Under the pieces are notes generated by a model. The model saw only the letters and a list, made by a program, of their open reading frames with translations, made no database searches and had not been told where the DNA came from. The position numbers and the translations under genes were made by a program. A stretch of 64,000 nucleotides of DNA from JAQBVV01 sp965249205 (GTDB lineage: Bacteria; Acidobacteriota; Vicinamibacteria; Vicinamibacterales; UBA2999), in assembly GCA_965249205.1 (NCBI GenBank), contig CBDFLL010000004.1:956242-1020241 (forward strand), given 5' to 3'. Below, one piece after another: positions 50,932 to 58,884 of this stretch (its first letter is position 1; every line of letters begins with the position of its first letter).

Positions 50932-52410
50932 TGTCAACGCAAAGTAGAAATGTCGGGTTCTCCGCAAAGTAGAAATGTCGGGTAGGCCACTCGCTATGGG
51001 CTGGTCGGCGTCGCGTCCGCCCGCGCTCGGGCGGTTCTGATCCGTTGCTTCTCGCGCAGCGTGCGGTGCGGGCCGGCCAGGAGGCGCTCGTCTCGCGTGC
51101 GCTGATCGGCCTGGATTGTGGCCAGGACCGCCCCCAGCCGCTTGTTCGACACGATGTCCCCGTGGGTGACCCGCCGTTGCTCTTCGAAGGCCGTGAAAGG
51201 GAGGCGCTGGCCCGCGTGACGAATCTCGAGGCGACCGTCGGCGTCCGCATGCACGCGACAGCGCTGCCCGCGCAGTCGCCGGGTGAGCGGGCCTGGGGTG
51301 ATGAGGTAGACCCCGCGTCGATAGTGGAGCGTCAGGGCTTGGGAGATGGTCCGATCTTCCTGCCACGTGAAGATCAGCGCGAGGTCCTCATCATCGCGGA
51401 CGGGGCGATGCGCGTCATGCGCACTCCTCGGCGGCTTGCCGAATCGGGCGTTGTAGTCGGCCATGAAGGCGGGCGCATAGGCATTGGCGGCCTCGGGCGT
51501 CGAGATCTCGCGGAGGCGCAACTCCTTCACGAGCCGATCTTGCAGCGTCAGGTGCGCCCGCTCAACGCGCCCCTTGGCCTGGGGTGCGTTCGCGCACACG
51601 ATGTCGATGTTGAGGTCCGCCAGCGCCCGGCTGAACTGCGTGGGGCCTCCCGCGCGGCGCCGTGCTGCGCCCGTCGCCCGAAAGATGCTGGCCCGGTCGC
51701 TGTAGAAGGCCACCGGTTTGCCGTGGCGCTTGAGATACGTCTGCGTCGAGGCGAAGTAGTCGAACGTCGATTCCGAGGCGACGAACCGCAGCTCCATCAG
51801 CTGACTCGTCGCATCGTCCACATAGACGAGCAGCGTGCAGGTCGGGCCTCGATCCTCGAACCAGGCGTGGTCGCAGCCGTCGATCTGAATCAGCTCGCCG
51901 ACGCAGGCGCGCTGGTGGCGCGGTTGGTAGACGCGGCGCGATCGGGCGGTGCGCGGCACCCACAGCGCCGCGTCGATCATCCAGCGCCGCAGGGTCTCGA
52001 CCGACACGAGGATGTCGTCACGTTCACGGAGTTTCTCGGCCGCGAGGGTCGGCCCAAAGTCGCGGTAGCCAGACCGCACTAACTCCAAGACGTGGTCACG
52101 CAGCGCGCGCGGGAAGCGTCGGTGGCTCGGCCGGCCGCGCTTCTTGGACACCAGTCCGCCAGGGCCGTCGAGACGCAGGGTCCGGCACAGACGCTCGACC
52201 TGGCGCACCCCGAGCCCCAGTTGTGCGGCCGCGTGGGCCTGGGTCAGGCGCCGTTCCCGCACACGCCCCAGAATCTCCAGGCGGTGCAGTTCCTTCGTAC
52301 TCATCGTCAGGTAGCCCTCGTTGTCCATGTCGGCCTCCAGGCCATACACGGTGCCCGAAACCCGACATTTCTAATGTGGAGAAACCCGACATTTACATTT
52401 TGTGTCTACA
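50932..52410 (-). mobile_element. ISNCY-type insertion sequence with doubled terminal repeats (about 1.48 kb)
   Basis: Both ends carry two copies of AAATGTCGGGT spaced by about 25 bp, in inverted orientation: left AAAGTAGAAATGTCGGGTTC and AAAGTAGAAATGTCGGGTAG; right ACCCGACATTTCTAATGT and ACCCGACATTTACATTTTGT. The tips TGT...ACA at 50932 and 52410 are my estimate. No clear target duplication was seen. Confidence 0.75.
50994..52328 (-). CDS. ISNCY family transposase
   Basis: 444 aa from MDNEGYLTMSTKELHRLEIL with GGAGGCCGAC before the ATG (a GTG 21 nt upstream is in frame but lacks a site). N-terminal helix-turn-helix (RLTQAHAAAQLGLGVRQVER), then an rve-type core: GELIQIDGCDHAWFEDRG (Asp), KPVAFYSDRASIF (Asp) and QAKGRVERAHLTLQDRLVKE (Glu), and a C-terminal beta domain. 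It is complete and probably functional. Confidence 0.92.
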   Translation of the reverse strand: MDNEGYLTMSTKELHRLEILGRVRERRLTQAHAAAQLGLGVRQVERLCRTLRLDGPGGLVSKKRGRPSHRRFPRALRDHVLELVRSGYRDFGPTLAAEKLRERDDILVSVETLRRWMIDAALWVPRTARSRRVYQPRHQRACVGELIQIDGCDHAWFEDRGPTCTLLVYVDDATSQLMELRFVASESTFDYFASTQTYLKRHGKPVAFYSDRASIFRATGAARRRAGGPTQFSRALADLNIDIVCANAPQAKGRVERAHLTLQDRLVKELRLREISTPEAANAYAPAFMADYNARFGKPPRSAHDAHRPVRDDEDLALIFTWQEDRTISQALTLHYRRGVYLITPGPLTRRLRGQRCRVHADADGRLEIRHAGQRLPFTAFEEQRRVTHGDIVSNKRLGAVLATIQADQRTRDERLLAGPHRTLREKQRIRTARARADATPTSP

Positions 52411-52468
52411 GGTGCTGCGTCAAGTTGCCACTTATTGATAACCAACGCAGCCCACTCTAAGGGAACCC

Positions 52469-53099
52469 ATGCCCATCAAGATCAAGATCTCGAAGAAACC
52501 GCTGGAGCATTTTCAGCCGTCCAAGTATTGCGAATGGTGCGTCACTCCGCCACCCCGACGACGACGTTGGTCTGTCTGTCCTGTGGGCGCTCGACTTCCC
52601 GGCCGATACTGACATTCTTGACCCGGACATCGCCGACACAATCGAAGGGGCACCCGGCTACACCGTCGATCCCGGCGCCGGAGAGGGCACCGTTACGCGG
52701 CCCGGAGACACTGAATTTACGATCTGTTTTGTGGCAGCGTGTGCGGAGCGGGCAGGTACTGAAATGAGTCTCGAGCAGAGCATCGACATGGCTGCTTCCG
52801 GGTTTGGTGTCAGCACATGGCGCCCCGTTCCTTTCAAGGGTGCACCAGACGGCAAGAGGCCGATCATCGGACCGGCACCCGTCGCTATGGCTCCTGTTGA
52901 GGATCCAAGCGAATTCGGGATTCTTGCAAGTTTTGAAGCCAGAAAGCTCGCTGCATTGATGGGTGTCGATGCCACTCGCATTCAGGCGAGCGTTGTCGGA
53001 TCCGCCAAGTCTGACTTGAGCGGTAGGGTCATGTACGTCAGCGGCGTCTCAGAGAAACCGTCCCTCGCAAGAAAGACGAGGCAACAGAAGATCAAGTAG
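52469..53099 (+). pseudogene. Unrecognised ORF, probably frameshifted
   Basis: A start at 52469 with AAGGGAACCC upstream gives MPIKIKISKKPLEHFQPSKY, but that frame stops at 52612. A different frame is open and protein-like from about 52540 (HPDDDVGLSVLWALDFPADT, GAPGYTVDPGAGEGTVTRPG, DTEFTICFVAAC) to the stop at 53099, with no start codon before the GTG at 52731. The two frames together suggest one gene of about 210 aa with a shift near 52520. No family recognised; the C terminus is Lys/Arg-rich. If no shift exists, the product is 52731-53099 (122 aa). Confidence 0.45.
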
Positions 53100-53192
53100 A
53101 CAGTCCGCTTCGACAGCAATCCCACTGCCGGAAACCTAGGCCGTGGGATGCCGCTGGAGGCGTGTCGAGAATCCAGTTGATTTGGAGAACAT

Positions 53193-53245
53193 GCCGGAGT
53201 GGTGAAACTGGCAGACGCGCTGGACTCAAAATCGGCTCGGCACCA
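53193..53245 (+). pseudogene. Truncated tRNA-Leu(CAA)
   Basis: The 5' half is a normal tRNA-Leu: GCCGGAGTGGTGAAACTGGC, AGACGCGCTGG and anticodon loop CTCAAAA (CAA). The 3' side of the anticodon stem, the variable arm and the T arm are missing; the sequence jumps to GGCTCGGCACCA, an imperfect acceptor strand with CCA. It cannot fold into a working tRNA. A terminator follows at 53309. Confidence 0.75.
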
Positions 53246-53308
53246 TTCGTCGTTTTCGGGTGTTGACCGTAACTCTCGGTTGCTGAAGCAGATGCGAAGA
53301 TCACCTTT

Positions 53309-53337
53309 GGGCCGTCTCTGACCGGGGCGGCCCTTTT
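53309..53337 (+). terminator. Rho-independent terminator
   Basis: GGGCCGTC (53309-53316) pairs with GGCGGCCC (53326-53333, one G-U), loop of 9 nt, then TTTT. Probably the old terminator of the tRNA-Leu gene. Confidence 0.7.
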
Positions 53338-53510
53338 CGTGCGCAATGTTTCAAGATTCTTTCAAGATCGGGAGATGCCGGGTGGTGGTAGCATCCGAGA
53401 CACTAGTTGTCAGTGACATCGCGTAAATTCTGGCGCGGCGTGCGCCGAAGTGGACGACAACCCGGCGGAGCCGCATGGCGCGGCGAGAGGTCAGACGAGG
53501 GGAAATAGCA

Positions 53511-55685
53511 ATGGAGACAACGGGAATGCCGAGGAGCCGCATGGAGCCGACCGGTCTGGTCTTGGTGCTGGCCGCCGTACTGTCCTTGACCACTGCCTAC
53601 GGCCAGGGCCAGGAGGCGGTGCCGATTGACAGCGACGATCTCGGTGGCGTGGTCACAGGGCCGAGCGGGCCGGAAGCCGGCGTCTGGGTCATTGCAGAGA
53701 CGACGGACCTTCCGACGAAGCTCGTCAAAATCGTGGTGACCGACGAGGAGGGACGCTACCTCGTGCCCGACCTGCCGCAGGCCACCTACGACGTCTGGGT
53801 ACGGGGGTACGGTCTCGTTGACTCGCCAAAGGAACAGGCCATGCCTGGGAGCGGTCTCAACCTTACGGCGGTCGCGGCGCCAGACCCGCACGCGGCGGCG
53901 CAGTACTTCCCGGCCGGGTATTGGTTTTCGCTGATCCAGCCGCCTGCCAAGACCGAGTTTCCCGGGACCGGGCCGTCTGGGAACGGCATCTCGCCAGACA
54001 TCGACAACCAGGCCCAGTGGCTCAGGGGCCTGAAGACGGGCAGCTGCCTGACCTGCCACCAGCTCGGTAACAAGGCCACGCGCGAGATTTCTCCGGAGCT
54101 CGGTCATTTCGATTCGACCGCGGCGGCCTGGGAACGGCGCATCCAGGCCGGACAGGCGGGCGGAAACATGCTCGCCGGCATCGGCCAGATCGGGCTGGGC
54201 CGGACCGTTGCGGTTCTCGCGGACTGGACGGATCGGATTGCCGCGGGCGAGCTCCCACCGACGCCGCCTCGACCCCAAGGGCAGGAGCGCAACGTCGTCA
54301 TCACCGAGTGGGATTGGGCCGACCCGAAGGTATACCTCCACGATCTCACGTCGACGGACCGGCGGGCCCCGACCGTCAACGCCAATGGTCCAGTCTTTGG
54401 GTCGCTGGAGAATAGCGCAGACTATCTGCCCGTGCTCGACCCGATGGAGAACACGACGAGCCAGGTGATGCTGACGGTCCGGGACCCGGAGACCCAGTTC
54501 TCGACCGTCCAGCAAGTGTTGGAACCTTCGCCGTACTGGGGCGAGGAAGTTCTCTGGAGCAGCAAGAACAACGTGCACAACCCGATGATGGACCACGAGG
54601 GACGCGTCTGGATCACGTCCAGGGTGCGGCCGCCAGAGAACCCGGACTTCTGCCTTGAAGGTTCCAGTCATCCGGCGGCCCAGGCGTTCCCGGTCGAGCG
54701 AGCCAACCGGCACCTTGCGATGTACGACCCGGCGACCAAGGAGCTCACCCACATCAGCACGTGCTTTTCAACCCACCACTTGATGTTCGCCGAGGATGCC
54801 AACAACACGCTTTGGACGAGCGGTGGCGGTCAGGTCGTCGGATGGCTGGATACGAAGATGTTCCTCGAGACCGGCGACGAGGCGAGGTCGCAAGGGTGGA
54901 CGGCGCTCATCATGGACACCAACGGCAACGGGAAGCGTGACGCGTACGTCGAGCCGGACCAGCCGGTGGATCCGACGATGGACAAGCGTTTCGGGAGGGC
55001 CTTCTACGGCGTCTCGCCCGCCCCAGACGGATCGATTTGGGGCTCCGTGACTGGCTTCCCGGGCGCGGTGGTTCGGCTGGATCCCGGTGCGGACCCCTCA
55101 GAGACGGCGCTGGCCGAAGTGTATGAGCCGCCGCTCGACAGCCAGGGGGTGCCTGTGGAGGGCTTCACGCCACGAGGGTTCGACGTCGACCGCGACGGCG
55201 TAGCCTGGTTGGCCATGTCAAGCGGTCACCTGGCGAGCTTTGACCGGCGCAAGTGCACCGGACCGCTGAACGGTCCGACAGCGACGGGCCAGCACTGTCC
55301 CGAGGGCTGGACCTTCTATCCCGAGCCGCTGCCGCAGCTCAAGGGCGTCGAAAGCCCGGGCAGCGCTGAAGGCAGCTACTTCACGTGGGTGGACCAGTTC
55401 GACACGTTCGGCCTGGGTCCGAACACGCCAATCAATACCGGTAACCTGTCAGAGGGGTTGCTGGCCTTGAACGATGAAGAGTGGCTCGTGTTTCGCGTGC
55501 CCTATCCACTGGGGTACTACACCAAGTGGGTCGACGGCCGCATAGACGATGTGAACGCCGGGTGGAAGGGCAAAGGGCTCTGGACCACGGTCAGCACCCG
55601 CGCACCGTTCCACATGGAAGGTGGCAAGGGGACGCTGAGCAAGGTCATCAAGTTCCAGCTCCGACCCGATCCGCTGGCCAGGTGA
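53511..55685 (+). CDS. Secreted heme-motif protein: carboxypeptidase-regulatory domain plus beta-propeller
   Basis: 724 aa from METTGMPRSRMEPTG; GAGGGGAAATAGCA favours 53511 over the in-frame ATG at 53475. Signal peptide (LVLVLAAVLSLTTAYGQ). Residues 30-110 form a carboxypeptidase-regulatory beta sandwich (EEGRYLVPDLPQATYDVWVR). Near residue 183 is one heme c motif, CLTCHQLG. The remaining 500 residues look like an NHL/six-bladed propeller (SKNNVHNPMMDHEGRVWITS; GVSPAPDGSIWGSVTGFPGA; RGFDVDRDGVAWLAMSSGHL). Virginiamycin-lyase-like propellers share this layout. A paralogue fragment is at 37190. Function unknown; periplasmic redox is likely. Confidence 0.82.
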   Translation: METTGMPRSRMEPTGLVLVLAAVLSLTTAYGQGQEAVPIDSDDLGGVVTGPSGPEAGVWVIAETTDLPTKLVKIVVTDEEGRYLVPDLPQATYDVWVRGYGLVDSPKEQAMPGSGLNLTAVAAPDPHAAAQYFPAGYWFSLIQPPAKTEFPGTGPSGNGISPDIDNQAQWLRGLKTGSCLTCHQLGNKATREISPELGHFDSTAAAWERRIQAGQAGGNMLAGIGQIGLGRTVAVLADWTDRIAAGELPPTPPRPQGQERNVVITEWDWADPKVYLHDLTSTDRRAPTVNANGPVFGSLENSADYLPVLDPMENTTSQVMLTVRDPETQFSTVQQVLEPSPYWGEEVLWSSKNNVHNPMMDHEGRVWITSRVRPPENPDFCLEGSSHPAAQAFPVERANRHLAMYDPATKELTHISTCFSTHHLMFAEDANNTLWTSGGGQVVGWLDTKMFLETGDEARSQGWTALIMDTNGNGKRDAYVEPDQPVDPTMDKRFGRAFYGVSPAPDGSIWGSVTGFPGAVVRLDPGADPSETALAEVYEPPLDSQGVPVEGFTPRGFDVDRDGVAWLAMSSGHLASFDRRKCTGPLNGPTATGQHCPEGWTFYPEPLPQLKGVESPGSAEGSYFTWVDQFDTFGLGPNTPINTGNLSEGLLALNDEEWLVFRVPYPLGYYTKWVDGRIDDVNAGWKGKGLWTTVSTRAPFHMEGGKGTLSKVIKFQLRPDPLAR

Positions 55686-55767
55686 GCGGCCTGCGGGCCA
55701 CCCGACGCGCCACGGAAGCCGTCGGCTGTTCCTGGTAAAGCAGCCGCCGGGCGGGCACGAACGGAGC

Positions 55768-56094
55768 ATGGCGTCCCGCTCTCGCAGGTTCGAGGCGGAC
55801 GACGAGCTGGCGACACTCGCCAGGCTCAGGTCCCGCGAGCAGGAGGCCTCGCGGCGGATCAACGCGCTGGAGCGAGTCCTGATCCAGGGCCTCGAGCGGC
55901 AGATTGCCCGGATCGAAATGGCCCTCGAAGAGCGGGAGCGGGAGGCCATCGGACGGCTCAAACGATTCAAGGCCAAGCGGGAGGAGACCCATGGTGAATG
56001 CCCCACCGGACACCCTCGTCATCCAGAACATGACGATGACCGGTTTCTTCGCACGATCGCCTTGACTCGAGTCGTCCGGAACCGTACGATTTGA
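55768..56094 (+). CDS. Possible coiled-coil protein
   Basis: 108 aa; residues 8-72 are a strong charged helix with heptad pattern (ADDELATLARLRSREQEASR; RINALERVLIQGLERQIARI; EMALEEREREAIGRLKRFKA). The last 35 residues look unlike the rest, so the true end may be lost to a frameshift near 55990. No ribosome site. It stands between the propeller and amidohydrolase genes on the same strand. Function unknown; it may not be a real gene. Confidence 0.4.
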   Translation: MASRSRRFEADDELATLARLRSREQEASRRINALERVLIQGLERQIARIEMALEEREREAIGRLKRFKAKREETHGECPTGHPRHPEHDDDRFLRTIALTRVVRNRTI

Positions 56095-56136
56095 TAGCAG
56101 GCCCCCCCGAACTCCTTCGAGATCAGGTAGTCGGAC

Positions 56137-57846
56137 ATGACACGACGAAGACGGAACGTGGCGATGGCCGGCCTGCTGGCGATTGCGGCCATGCTCCCGG
56201 TTCTGCGAGCGCAGGAGTTCACCGCCGACCTGATCCTGTCGAACGGAAAGATCATCACCGTCGACGACCGCTCTACGATCGCTCGGGCCGTTGCGATTCG
56301 CGGCGATCGCATCGTGGCCGTTGGCACCGATCAGGACATCGCTCGACTGGCGGGTCCGGACACCCGCACGATCGACCTTCAGGGACGAGCCGTCATCCCC
56401 GGACTCATCGACAACCATATGCATCTGCTCCGCGTGGCCGCCACGTGGCCGATCGAGCTCCGCTGGGACGGCGTGTACTCCCGCGAGCAGGCCGTCGAGA
56501 TGCTGCGCGCCCGCGCGGCGGCTGTCGGCCCCGGTCAGTGGGTGTTCAACATCGGCGGCTGGACGACCGCGCAGTTTGCGGACGACCCGCGGCCGTTCAC
56601 GCGCGAAGAGCTGGATCGGATCGCGCCGGACAATCCGGTGGCGCTACAGGAATCGTACTACCAGGTGTTTCTGAACAGCCGTGCGCTGGACGCTTGGGAC
56701 ATTCGCGCCGGCGCGCCGGACCCTCAGGATTTCGTCGAAGGATCGATCATGCGCGACGGGGCCGGCCGGCCGACCGGTGTGATCCGAGGGGACATCGCTG
56801 CGACGCGTCCGGTGGCTGCCAGGTTGCCGCGCGTCGCGCCGGAGCGGCTCGAGGCCAGTAGCCGGGCACTCGTGAGCGCGATGAACCGCGCCGGCCTCAC
56901 GGCATTCGGCGTGGCCGGGTGCAACGACGACGCGCTGGAGATCTTCCGCCGATGGCGGGCCCGGGACGAGCTCAACATCCGCGTGTTCTGCATCGACGGC
57001 CCCGCCGCAGCGACGCCGGCGCAAGTCGACGGATCTGTGCAAGCGATCGCGAACGTGAAGCTCTTTCAGGGCGACGCGTACATCGACGCGGTCACGTTCG
57101 GCGAAAGTGTGTACCGGCCACTTCACGACCCGATGTTCGCGACCGAATCGAATCCGCCGCCGAATCAGCTGGAGCAATGGCGTCGCATGGCGATGGCCAT
57201 TGCGGAGGCGGGGCTGCCGTTACACGTGCACGCCAACCTCACCAACACCATAGATGCCTTCCTCGACCAGATCGAAGCCGTGAACGCGGTGTATCCGGTC
57301 AGAAACCTGCGCTGGGTGTTGGCGCACCTCAATCAGGTCAACGCCGCGCAGCTGGAGCGCATGAAGAAGCTCGGCATGTATGCCGCGATGCATCCATGGG
57401 GTGTCATCAACGGGGCGATCATGCACGAGAAGTTCGGTCAGGATGCTGCCGGCGATCTGTCGCCGTTCGCGGTCGTGCAGCGCAGCGGCATCACCTGGGG
57501 TCTCGGCAGCGACGGGAGCGCGGCCAACCAGTACCTGCCGATGACGACGTTGTACTTCGCCGTCACCGGCAAGATGCCGAGCGGCAGGACCGTCATCGAC
57601 CACACGATCAGCCGCGAGGAGGCATTGATCGCGCATACACGCAAGAACGCCTACTTCGTGTTTCGGGAGAACGACCTCGGCGCGATCCAGTCCGGCAAGC
57701 TGGCCGATCTGGTGGTCCTGGATCGCGACTATCTCACGGTGCCGGCTGACGAGATCAAGGACATCAGAACGGTTCTGACGATGGTCGGCGGCCGCATCGT
57801 TCACGGTGGTGACGCCGGAGTGTCCACCATGGGGACAACGCCATGA
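56137..57846 (+). CDS. Secreted YtcJ-like amidohydrolase
   Basis: 569 aa. Signal peptide MAGLLAIAAMLPVLRAQ. Amidohydrolase-3 architecture: N-terminal sandwich (LILSNGKIITVDDRSTIARA), GLIDNHMHLLR with the HxH metal pair near residue 95, a barrel with LPLHVHANLTNTIDAF, WVLAHLNQVN, and GLGSDGSAANQYLP with the catalytic Asp, then the closing sandwich SGKLADLVVLDRDYLTVPAD. Members hydrolyse formylated or cyclic amides; the substrate is not defined. The stop overlaps the next start (ATGA). Confidence 0.9.
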   Translation: MTRRRRNVAMAGLLAIAAMLPVLRAQEFTADLILSNGKIITVDDRSTIARAVAIRGDRIVAVGTDQDIARLAGPDTRTIDLQGRAVIPGLIDNHMHLLRVAATWPIELRWDGVYSREQAVEMLRARAAAVGPGQWVFNIGGWTTAQFADDPRPFTREELDRIAPDNPVALQESYYQVFLNSRALDAWDIRAGAPDPQDFVEGSIMRDGAGRPTGVIRGDIAATRPVAARLPRVAPERLEASSRALVSAMNRAGLTAFGVAGCNDDALEIFRRWRARDELNIRVFCIDGPAAATPAQVDGSVQAIANVKLFQGDAYIDAVTFGESVYRPLHDPMFATESNPPPNQLEQWRRMAMAIAEAGLPLHVHANLTNTIDAFLDQIEAVNAVYPVRNLRWVLAHLNQVNAAQLERMKKLGMYAAMHPWGVINGAIMHEKFGQDAAGDLSPFAVVQRSGITWGLGSDGSAANQYLPMTTLYFAVTGKMPSGRTVIDHTISREEALIAHTRKNAYFVFRENDLGAIQSGKLADLVVLDRDYLTVPADEIKDIRTVLTMVGGRIVHGGDAGVSTMGTTP

Positions 57847-58139
57847 TCCGGTGGATATTCGCCACCGCGGTCATCGGGGTCGTCGCTGTCGTCGCTGCGC
57901 TGTTGGTCGCTTCGACGTTCGCGACGGCGGCTTCCTTCACCGCAGGCACCGAGGTGGCGTTGCTTCCCGCCAGTCTGGGCGAGGTCTCGGGATTGTCCCA
58001 CAGCCGCACCAATCCGGACGTGTTCTGGGTCCACAACGACTCCGGGGATCAGCCCAGGGTCTATGCGGTCAGCTGAAGGGGGGGTGCTCGGGAGCTACAC
58101 GCTCGCCGGCGCCTCCGCGATCGACTGGGAAGACATGAC
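57843..58139 (+). pseudogene. Esterase-like/phytase-fold protein, truncated and frameshifted
   Basis: The start at 57843 overlaps the amidohydrolase stop. A signal helix (WIFATAVIGVVAVVAALLVA) precedes LPASLGEVSGLSHSRTNPDV and FWVHNDSGDQPRVYAVS, where the frame stops at 58076; the neighbouring frame continues AEGGVLGSYTLAGASAIDWE then DM, the normal family sequence. The shift lies at 58066-58072, next to a run of six G. Homology ends at about 58139, where recombinase sequence begins, so about two-thirds of the gene is lost. Confidence 0.75.
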
Positions 58140-58738
58140 CTCCATGGGATTCTACGACTTCGATGATTACGAACGACTTCTTGCTGCCGCGAAGACGTCG
58201 GGGCCAGTGCCCTACCTGATAGTGCTCTTGGGCGCCGAAGCGGGGCTCCGCTGCGGTGAAATGATCGGGCTGGAATGGGGTGATGTGGATTTCACTACAG
58301 GCCAGCATCCAGCGATCGGAGTGGCACGGCCATGTCGATGTTCCGAAGGGAGGTCGGTTGCGGCATGTGCCGATGACTGCTCGACTCAAAGCAGCGCTTC
58401 GGGAGCATCGTCACCTGAAGAGCCAGCGCGTGATCAGCAGAGCTGATGGGTCAGCGCTGACGCAGGACATGGTTGGTGATCATGTTCGGCGAGCGGCAAG
58501 GAAGGCGGGGGCCACAGTCAGCGGGGTTCACATCCTACGGCACACGTTCTGTTCGCATCTTGCGATGCGAGGGGCAGCGGGGCGTGCGATTCAGGAATTG
58601 GCCGGACACCAAGATCTGACGACTACGCAGCGGTATATGCACCTGACTCAGGCAGCGGTGGACTCGGCGATTCGTCTGCTGGAGTCTCCCCGAGTCCCCT
58701 CGGAAGGTGGAGACATTGTGGAGACGGCGGCGGGCTAA
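58140..58738 (+). pseudogene. Tyrosine recombinase (phage-type integrase), 5'-truncated and frameshifted
   Basis: Frame one: MGFYDFDDYERLLAAAKTSG, then AEAGLRCGEMIGLEWGDVDF (first catalytic Arg). After a shift near 58300, frame two: HVDVPKGGRLRHVPMTARLK (catalytic Lys region), HILRHTFCSHLAMRG (HxxR), LAGHQDLTTTQRYMHLT (His and nucleophilic Tyr). All catalytic residues are present but split over two frames, and the N-terminal core-binding domain is missing. It ends 33 bp before the 3' end of tRNA-Gly, the usual place for an integrase next to its att site. Confidence 0.85.
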
Positions 58739-58770
58739 GAAGACAACCCCTTGATCCGCAACAGGTTAAC

Positions 58771-58844
58771 TGGAGCGGGCTACGGGAATCGAACCCGTCT
58801 AGCTGGCTTGGGAAGCCAGTGCATTACCACTATGCTAAGCCCGC
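58771..58844 (-). tRNA. tRNA-Gly(CCC)
   Basis: 74 nt on the minus strand: acceptor GCGGGCT with AGCCCGC, anticodon stem-loop CTGGC-TTCCCAA-GCCAG (anticodon CCC), T arm ACGGG-TTCGATT-CCCGT, discriminator T and encoded CCA. Confidence 0.95.
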
Positions 58845-58884
58845 GTCTGGCGGCCACGCGCCACAAATTGTAGCGTAGGCTAGG

